Assembly: GCA_038526275.1 (NCBI GenBank)
Contig: JBCBGY010000161.1
Location: 1-10,226 of the forward strand
Length of the DNA stretch: 10,226 bases
From: 188UL27-1 sp038526275
GTDB lineage: Bacteria > Pseudomonadota > Alphaproteobacteria > Rhodobacterales > Rhodobacteraceae
Direction: 5' to 3'
The translations under genes and the position numbers were made by a program. This document shows positions 5,940 to 10,226 of the stretch, in pieces. Each line of letters opens with the position of its first letter. Positions within the stretch are counted from its first letter, which is position 1. The notes under the pieces were generated by a model. That model was not told the DNA's origin. It made no database searches and saw nothing but the letters and a program-made list of their open reading frames with translations.

Positions 5940-6831
5940 CGATACCCTGAGCACGGCAGCAGCATTTGCCAGGTACGAAGCCCTGCGTCATCGGATGCCT
6001 GTCGCTGACTTCCCCGAACATTCCAAACCTTGCAGCGGTCTTTTGGAACTGGCCGATCAGTATGACGCTTTCTTGTTGGACAGTTTTGGTGTCCTGAATA
6101 TCGGGGAACGCGCAATTCCTGGCGCCGCTGAATGTCTGGCAGAGCTCCGGCGTCAGGGCAAAAGGCTCATCGTTTTGACAAATGCGGCCAGTTACACCCG
6201 AACCGCCGCTGTAGAGCGGTATCGAAGACTTGGCTTCGACTTCGCGCAAGAGGAGGTGGTGTCGAGCCGTGAAGTTGCGGCCCACAGGTTGGAAATGGTC
6301 TCACCGAATGCACGCTGGGGCGCGATCGCGGCATCGGAGGACCGGTTCAGGGACATCGACGCGGATGTGCGACATTGGGACGGACACACAGACGTGGACG
6401 GATTTATTCTGCTCTCAAGCGCGGAAATCGACGGTGCGACCGTGTCGGCCTTGGAAACTGCGCTGCGAAAGAAACCTCGACCCGTGGTTGTCGCAAACCC
6501 GGATCTCGTCGCGCCGCGCGAAACTGGACTTAGCAAGGAGCCAGGGTTTTTCGCCCATGCGCTCGCCGACGACTTGGACATTGGTCCGCACTTTTTTGGC
6601 AAGCCCTTCGCCAACGCCTTTGATGACGCGTTCGCGTTGCTTCCTGGGATTCCAAAGTCGCGGATGGCCATGGTTGGCGACACACTGCACACCGATATTT
6701 TGGGCGGCCGGGCCGCCGGCGTCGATACTGTTCTTGTCGAGGGCTTCGGCCTGTTTGCGGGCGAACAGGTTGATCCGTACATCCGGCAAAGCAACATCAT
6801 TCCCGACCACCGATGCTACAGCATCGCTTAA
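5929..6831 (+). CDS. HAD superfamily class IIA phosphatase-like hydrolase
   Basis: This 300-residue cytoplasmic protein probably removes phosphate from a small phosphorylated metabolite, perhaps a sugar or polyol phosphate linked to the operon. Seen, numbering from ATG 5929: motif I LLDSFGVLN with nucleophile Asp51, motif II LIVLTNAAS (Thr84/Asn85), NPD (190-192), GKPF (224-227) supplying the motif III Lys, and motif IV GDTLHTDI (250-257) with Asp251 and Asp256. The large cap insert between motifs II and III gives class IIA. Motif I lacks the usual second Asp (DxD), having Phe53; this resembles the DxWGV form of the HAD-IIA subfamily TIGR01459, of which this is probably a member. The start is not certain: ATG 5929 has no clear ribosome site, and a TTG at 5866 would add 21 residues of non-family-like sequence. 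Last gene of the rightward operon. Confidence 0.86.
   Translation: MSYSDTLSTAAAFARYEALRHRMPVADFPEHSKPCSGLLELADQYDAFLLDSFGVLNIGERAIPGAAECLAELRRQGKRLIVLTNAASYTRTAAVERYRRLGFDFAQEEVVSSREVAAHRLEMVSPNARWGAIAASEDRFRDIDADVRHWDGHTDVDGFILLSSAEIDGATVSALETALRKKPRPVVVANPDLVAPRETGLSKEPGFFAHALADDLDIGPHFFGKPFANAFDDAFALLPGIPKSRMAMVGDTLHTDILGGRAAGVDTVLVEGFGLFAGEQVDPYIRQSNIIPDHRCYSIA
6811..6826. other. Perfect small hairpin at the convergent gene end
   Basis: CGATGC, loop TACA, GCATCG forms a perfect 6-bp stem covering the last codons of the HAD gene, just before the 18-base gap to the convergent small secreted-protein gene. There is no T-run on either strand, so it is not a classical intrinsic terminator. It could still slow or stop transcription from both sides. 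Confidence 0.3.
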
Positions 6832-6849
6832 CCGCGGGGGCGCAATTGG

Positions 6850-7197
6850 TCAGCGCACGACGACCTTAATTTTTTGGTCGAACTGCGTTGTGATGATCTC
6901 GCTTCCCTTCTTCCTGGCGGTAAAGATAATTTCCACCGCCGGCGTCCAGCCACCGCAGGTTCGGCTCTTGAAAACACCCCACTTCCCATTGCTTAGAACA
7001 CCAAGCTTGGTCGCGCGTGTGCGGCTTCGATCAACGCCATTCGGTCGTTTTCCGCATTCGCCCCGCCATCCCCAAATGACTTTGGACTGACCAACCTTCA
7101 TCTTCACTTCGCTTAGCCCTTTGATCCGGTTGTCCGCATCTCCAGCAAAGGCAGGTGACGCGGCCAACAGGCATGTCACCAATAAAACTCTGATCAT
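6850..7197 (-). CDS. Small secreted protein of unknown function
   Basis: A 115-residue protein I do not recognise. The chosen start is ATG 7197, preceded at a suitable distance by the purine stretch GGGAGAG, and it begins directly with a Sec signal peptide MIRVLLVTCLLAASPAFA that would be cut before GDADN. An upstream ATG at 7251 would put 18 extra residues before it and is less likely. The mature part (about 97 residues) looks beta-rich and basic (KMKVGQSKVIWGW, VEIIFTARKKG, ending KIKVVVR). It has two cysteines in GECGKR and RTCGGW contexts that could form a disulfide in the periplasm. Convergent with the HAD gene (18-base gap) and divergent from the glycoside-hydrolase-like gene. It shows no link to the transporter operon. 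Confidence 0.6.
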   Translation of the reverse strand: MIRVLLVTCLLAASPAFAGDADNRIKGLSEVKMKVGQSKVIWGWRGECGKRPNGVDRSRTRATKLGVLSNGKWGVFKSRTCGGWTPAVEIIFTARKKGSEIITTQFDQKIKVVVR

Positions 7198-7402
7198 CAC
7201 AATTCTCTCCCAAACGCTGTAGATGATGGTTTGAAAGGCTTGCACGCGCAATAGTTACTCTCGTGCCCTGATTTCCTGGTGCTGCGCTTAGTACAAAATG
7301 ACCGCTTGGCAGGACATCGCTGCTCTGTCGCTGGGACGGGTTGTCTTCGTTTTGACCTAACGTCATCAAGCGACAAAGACTTTGCTTTTATGAGGCCGAT
7401 TC
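7198..7402. other. Divergent intergenic region, no firm promoter
   Basis: This 205-base gap lies between the small secreted-protein gene and the glycoside-hydrolase-like gene. A possible rightward -35 TTGACC is at 7352-7357 but has no good -10 at the right distance. It overlaps a small inverted repeat TGAC-N5-GTCA (7353-7365). No repeat, RNA gene or extra coding region is supported. Confidence 0.3.
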
Positions 7403-8458
7403 ATGCAAATGCGCAGCGGTGTTTTGGTGATTGCAGCGATCAGTGTTCTACACAGTCCAGCTCTTGGTCAGACCTGGGAAAACCCAGCAGACAGATATCT
7501 GACTGCTCATGAGGCCTATGACGGCGCGACCTGTCCGATAGGTGCCGAAGACATCCGTCACTTCGTATATTTCGCGCGGGACCGCAGTGCCTTACGTCGT
7601 CACGCTCTGCTTGAGTCCGATCGTTTCGAAGGAGCCCAGATCATGTACGCTTGGGCCGATTTGGAACCCCGTAGAGGCGTCTACGATTTCCGCGATATCG
7701 AGGAGGATTTGGCTTACCTCAGGCGGCATGGCAAAACACTCTTTATTCAGCTTCAGGACGCGAGTTTCTGGCACCGCAACGTCCCTGTTCCAAGATACCT
7801 CAGGTCAAACGAATTCGACGGCGGGGCGACGGAGCAATTCTATGAGAACGGGAAGCCTGAAGGTTGGGTCGCCAAGCGGTGGTCCCCGAGCGTTCAGGAG
7901 CGCTTTAGCGCGCTTCTGCGCGCCTTGGGGGAGGAGTTTGACGGAGAAGTTGCCGGGATAAACCTTCAGGAAACAGCGATCGGAGTGTCCTCTGAAACGG
8001 ATCCCAGCTTTTCTCCGCAACTCTACTTTGAAGGCATCAAAGCAAATATGCAGGCTCTGGCAACGGCCTTTCCCAATACGGACAAACTCCAATACGCAAA
8101 CTTCATGCCTGGAGAGTGGTTGCCATGGGAGGATGAGGGATATTTGCTGGGCGTCTATCAGCACGGTGAGGCGATTGGCGTCGGTCTGGGCACACCTGAC
8201 CTGCTGATGCGGCGCAAGGGTCAACTGAACCATCCCTTGGCGATGATGCATGAAGGCACGTTTTCTGTCCCGCTTGGGATCGCCATTCAGGATGGCAACT
8301 ACGTTGGGAAAACGAACTCAAACGAGGTCCAGAGTGAACGCGCAAGTCTTGTGCCGAAGCTTGCCGCATTTGCGCACGACTTTTTGCAAGTGGACTACAT
8401 GTTCTGGGTGAACCAGCAGCCATATTTTGAAGAAGATGTTCTGCCTTGCTTTGAATAA
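7403..8458 (+). CDS. Secreted TIM-barrel glycoside hydrolase-like protein
   Basis: A 351-residue exported protein. The ATG at 7403 follows GAGG by 7 bases; ATG 7409 is also possible. Residues 1 to about 22 are a signal peptide, cut probably near ALG|QT. The hallmark YAWADLEPRRGVYDF (82-96) is typical of the second barrel strand of clan GH-A glycoside hydrolases, followed by TLFIQLQD (112-119), then GINLQE (185-190) with Glu190 as candidate acid/base at strand 4, GIAIQDGNY (292-300) near strand 7, and YMFWVNQQPYF (332-342) near strand 8. No Glu is at the expected strand 7 nucleophile place; Gln296/Asp297 are there instead. Cys44 and Cys349 could bridge the two ends. A periplasmic or extracellular carbohydrate-active or binding role is inferred. 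I cannot name the family or substrate. No other gene on the same strand is nearby. Confidence 0.65.
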   Translation: MQMRSGVLVIAAISVLHSPALGQTWENPADRYLTAHEAYDGATCPIGAEDIRHFVYFARDRSALRRHALLESDRFEGAQIMYAWADLEPRRGVYDFRDIEEDLAYLRRHGKTLFIQLQDASFWHRNVPVPRYLRSNEFDGGATEQFYENGKPEGWVAKRWSPSVQERFSALLRALGEEFDGEVAGINLQETAIGVSSETDPSFSPQLYFEGIKANMQALATAFPNTDKLQYANFMPGEWLPWEDEGYLLGVYQHGEAIGVGLGTPDLLMRRKGQLNHPLAMMHEGTFSVPLGIAIQDGNYVGKTNSNEVQSERASLVPKLAAFAHDFLQVDYMFWVNQQPYFEEDVLPCFE

Positions 8459-8465
8459 GCGCCGC

Positions 8466-8502
8466 AAACGACCTCACTGGTCTCGTTTTATTTACTCTTT
8501 TT
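8466..8502 (+). terminator. Weak candidate terminator after the glycoside-hydrolase-like gene
   Basis: AAACGA (8466-8471) pairs with TCGTTT (8483-8488), with an inner CC/GG able to pair, and a T-rich stretch follows to 8502. The stem is AT-rich and imperfect, so the call is modest. It begins 8 bases after the stop codon. Confidence 0.4.
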
Positions 8503-8542
8503 GACCGGCTGAAACCAAATGCTGCAACCCGCCGCAATCCGG

Positions 8543-8574
8543 AAAAAAAGGCGCGCGGAGCGTAAACTCCGCGC
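8543..8574 (-). terminator. Intrinsic terminator of acnB
   Basis: A perfect 8-bp GC-rich stem, GCGCGGAG (8553-8560) with CTCCGCGC (8567-8574) around a 6-base loop, is followed on the minus strand by a run of seven T (8549-8543) after three bases. It lies about 20 bases past the acnB stop, as expected for a rho-independent terminator of that gene. Confidence 0.88.
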
Positions 8575-8595
8575 AAACTTCGATTTGGGGACGGC

Positions 8596-10226
8596 CTAGA
8601 AGTGCACTGACAAACTGTCCAACGGCGTCTGCTTAGGCGGTGCGAATTTCGTCAGATCGATCCCGTCTACAGCAGTTTTGTATTCGTCGAGCGTTGGCGT
8701 GCGCCCCAGGATTGCCGACAGAACAACAACCGGCGTGGAGCCCAATAGGGACTCGCCTCTCTTGGTCTCAGAGTCCGCCACGACACGACCTTGGAAAAGA
8801 CGGGTCGAGGTTGCCAAAACCGTATCACCTTTCGCGGCTTTCTCCTGGTTTCCCATGCACAAGTTGCAGCCCGGACGTTCCAGATAGAGGATATTCTCGT
8901 ACTCCGTCCGGGCTTTCACCTTGGGCGCCGTGTCGTCAAACTCGAACCCGCAATACTTTTGCAGGATCGCCCAGTCGCCTTCTTCCTTCAACTCATCAAT
9001 GATGTTGTAGGTCGGTGCCGCAACGACCAGGGGCGCTTGGAACTTCACTTGTCCATACTCTGCCTCCAGGTTGCGCAACATCTGCGCGACGATCTTGATG
9101 TCCCCTTTGTGGACCATGCAGGAGCCGACAAATCCAAGATCGACCTTCTTTTCGGCACGATAAAACGAGATGGGCCGTATGGTATCGTGGGTATAGCGCT
9201 TTGAGACATCCGCGTTGTTCACATCCGGGTCCGCGATCATCGGCTCGATGATCTCGTCCAAGTCAACCACAACTTCGGCGAAGTACTTTGCATTGTCATC
9301 CGGGCTAAGGGCAGGCTTTTCGCCAGACCTGATTTCGGAAATCCGACGATCAGCGATATCCACCAGGCCTTGCAGCATTTGGGCGTCGTTATCCATACCC
9401 TTTTCGATCATGATCTGGATGCGGCTTTTCGCAATTTCCAGACTTTCAATGAGCGTTTGATCATTCGAAATGCAGATGGAGGCCTTGGCTTTCATCTCGG
9501 CCGTCCAATCGGTGAACGTAAAGGCCTGGTCCGCCAGCAACGTACCGATGTGAACCTCGATAATCCTGCCCTGGAAGACATTGTCGCCGTGCTGCGCCAG
9601 CATTTGCGCTTGGGTCGCATGGACGACATCCCGGAAATCCATGTGCGGAGCCATTTGGCCTTTGAATGTCACCTTCACGGTCTCTGGTATGGGCATGGTT
9701 GCCTCACCCGTCGCCAAGGCCAGAGCAACCGTTCCCGAGTCAGCACCGAAAGCCACACCTTTCGACATACGGGTATGGCTGTCGCCGCCGATAATGATCG
9801 CCCAGTCATCGACGGTGATGTCATTCAGCACTTTGTGAATCACATCCGTCATGGAATGGTACACACCTTTTGGGTCCCGTCCGGTGATCAGGCCAAATTT
9901 ATGCATGAAAGCCATAAGCTTAGGTGTGTTGGCCTGCGCCTTCGCGTCCCAAACGGACGCCGTATGGCACCCTGACTGATAGGCCCCATCGACGCTGGGC
10001 GACAGGATGGTGGCAGCCATCGCTTCCAATTCTTGCGCCGTCATCGGGCCCGTCGTGTCCTGACTGCCGACAATGTTCACCCTGACCCTGGCATCCGATC
10101 CGGCATGTAACACCTTGCCAGGGGCAACTCCCACGGCATTGGCGTTGAAGATTTTCTCAACAGCCGTCAGACCCTGGCCTTCAATGCTGATCTCTTTGGA
10201 CGGCGCAAAAACCTGCGGTGGCTCGA
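8596..10226 (-). CDS. acnB: Aconitate hydratase B (bifunctional aconitase/2-methylisocitrate dehydratase), 5' part beyond the right edge
   Basis: This is the C-terminal part of AcnB, which interconverts citrate and isocitrate through cis-aconitate in the TCA cycle and can also serve the methylcitrate cycle. The frame is open to the window edge, giving about 543 of roughly 865-930 residues; a GTG at 10134 is internal, not the start. The visible part is the catalytic domain 1-3 region; the N-terminal HEAT-like and swivel domains would lie to the right. The three [4Fe-4S] ligands are present: one Cys in VGSCMVHKGD (codon at 9120-9118) and two in PGCNLCMGN (8868-8866 and 8859-8857). The motifs SGCHTASVWD and GGDSHTRMSKGVAFGADSG also match the family. 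Monocistronic at this end, with its own terminator. Ordinary housekeeping gene with no visible damage. Confidence 0.97.
   Translation of the reverse strand, partial: EPPQVFAPSKEISIEGQGLTAVEKIFNANAVGVAPGKVLHAGSDARVRVNIVGSQDTTGPMTAQELEAMAATILSPSVDGAYQSGCHTASVWDAKAQANTPKLMAFMHKFGLITGRDPKGVYHSMTDVIHKVLNDITVDDWAIIIGGDSHTRMSKGVAFGADSGTVALALATGEATMPIPETVKVTFKGQMAPHMDFRDVVHATQAQMLAQHGDNVFQGRIIEVHIGTLLADQAFTFTDWTAEMKAKASICISNDQTLIESLEIAKSRIQIMIEKGMDNDAQMLQGLVDIADRRISEIRSGEKPALSPDDNAKYFAEVVVDLDEIIEPMIADPDVNNADVSKRYTHDTIRPISFYRAEKKVDLGFVGSCMVHKGDIKIVAQMLRNLEAEYGQVKFQAPLVVAAPTYNIIDELKEEGDWAILQKYCGFEFDDTAPKVKARTEYENILYLERPGCNLCMGNQEKAAKGDTVLATSTRLFQGRVVADSETKRGESLLGSTPVVVLSAILGRTPTLDEYKTAVDGIDLTKFAPPKQTPLDSLSVHF

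Noticed and set aside
6230..7090. 286-codon plus-strand frame overlapping the HAD gene and the small secreted-protein gene
   Set aside because: Out of frame with the HAD motifs, and its product has shadow-like composition with no domain.
7353..7365. TGAC-N5-GTCA inverted repeat as an operator
   Set aside because: Four-base arms occur often by chance and there is no second copy or good promoter to support it.
10134..10136. GTG at the minus-strand position 10134 as the start of a short aconitase
   Set aside because: The frame continues open with AcnB-like sequence to the window edge, so the gene is simply cut by the edge.

Overview
The window reads as chromosomal DNA of a marine-type alphaproteobacterium, most likely a Rhodobacterales/Roseobacter-group member. 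This is inferred from the moderately GC-rich dense coding, the CUT1-type sugar ABC transporter style and the AcnB sequence style; there is no rRNA or other direct taxonomic marker. I see no tRNA, rRNA, CRISPR array, insertion sequence or phage gene.

Bases 1-6831 hold a divergent carbohydrate or polyol uptake-and-catabolism locus. Leftward from a shared control region run a periplasmic solute-binding protein (2043-703) and an inner-membrane permease (607 to beyond the left edge). Rightward run an ABC ATPase (2167-3177), a protein of the glycerol-1-phosphate dehydrogenase (AraM/EgsA) family (3188-4555), a phosphohexuloisomerase-like SIS protein (4552-5103), a short-chain dehydrogenase with L-xylulose/dicarbonyl reductase hallmarks (5107-5859) and a HAD class IIA phosphatase-like protein (5929-6831). 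The rightward genes are separated by -4 to +69 bases and are probably one operon. The divergent control region carries repeated ACAT-N4-ATGT operator-like boxes 32 bp apart; no regulator gene lies in the window. The logical reading is import of a polyol, sugar or glycerophospho-compound, followed by oxidation and reduction, isomerisation of a sugar phosphate and a dephosphorylation step. No kinase is visible. I do not recognise this enzyme set as an established pathway, and it is the best candidate here for something undescribed.

Bases 6850-8458 hold two genes unrelated to the locus: a small secreted two-cysteine protein on the minus strand, convergent with the operon end, and a secreted TIM-barrel glycoside-hydrolase-like protein on the plus strand, with an acid/base Glu candidate but no obvious nucleophile Glu at the expected place.

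Bases 8596 to the right edge are the catalytic C-terminal part of aconitase B on the minus strand, followed by a clear intrinsic terminator (8543-8574). This is ordinary housekeeping sequence. No gene-free stretch exceeds about 205 bases.
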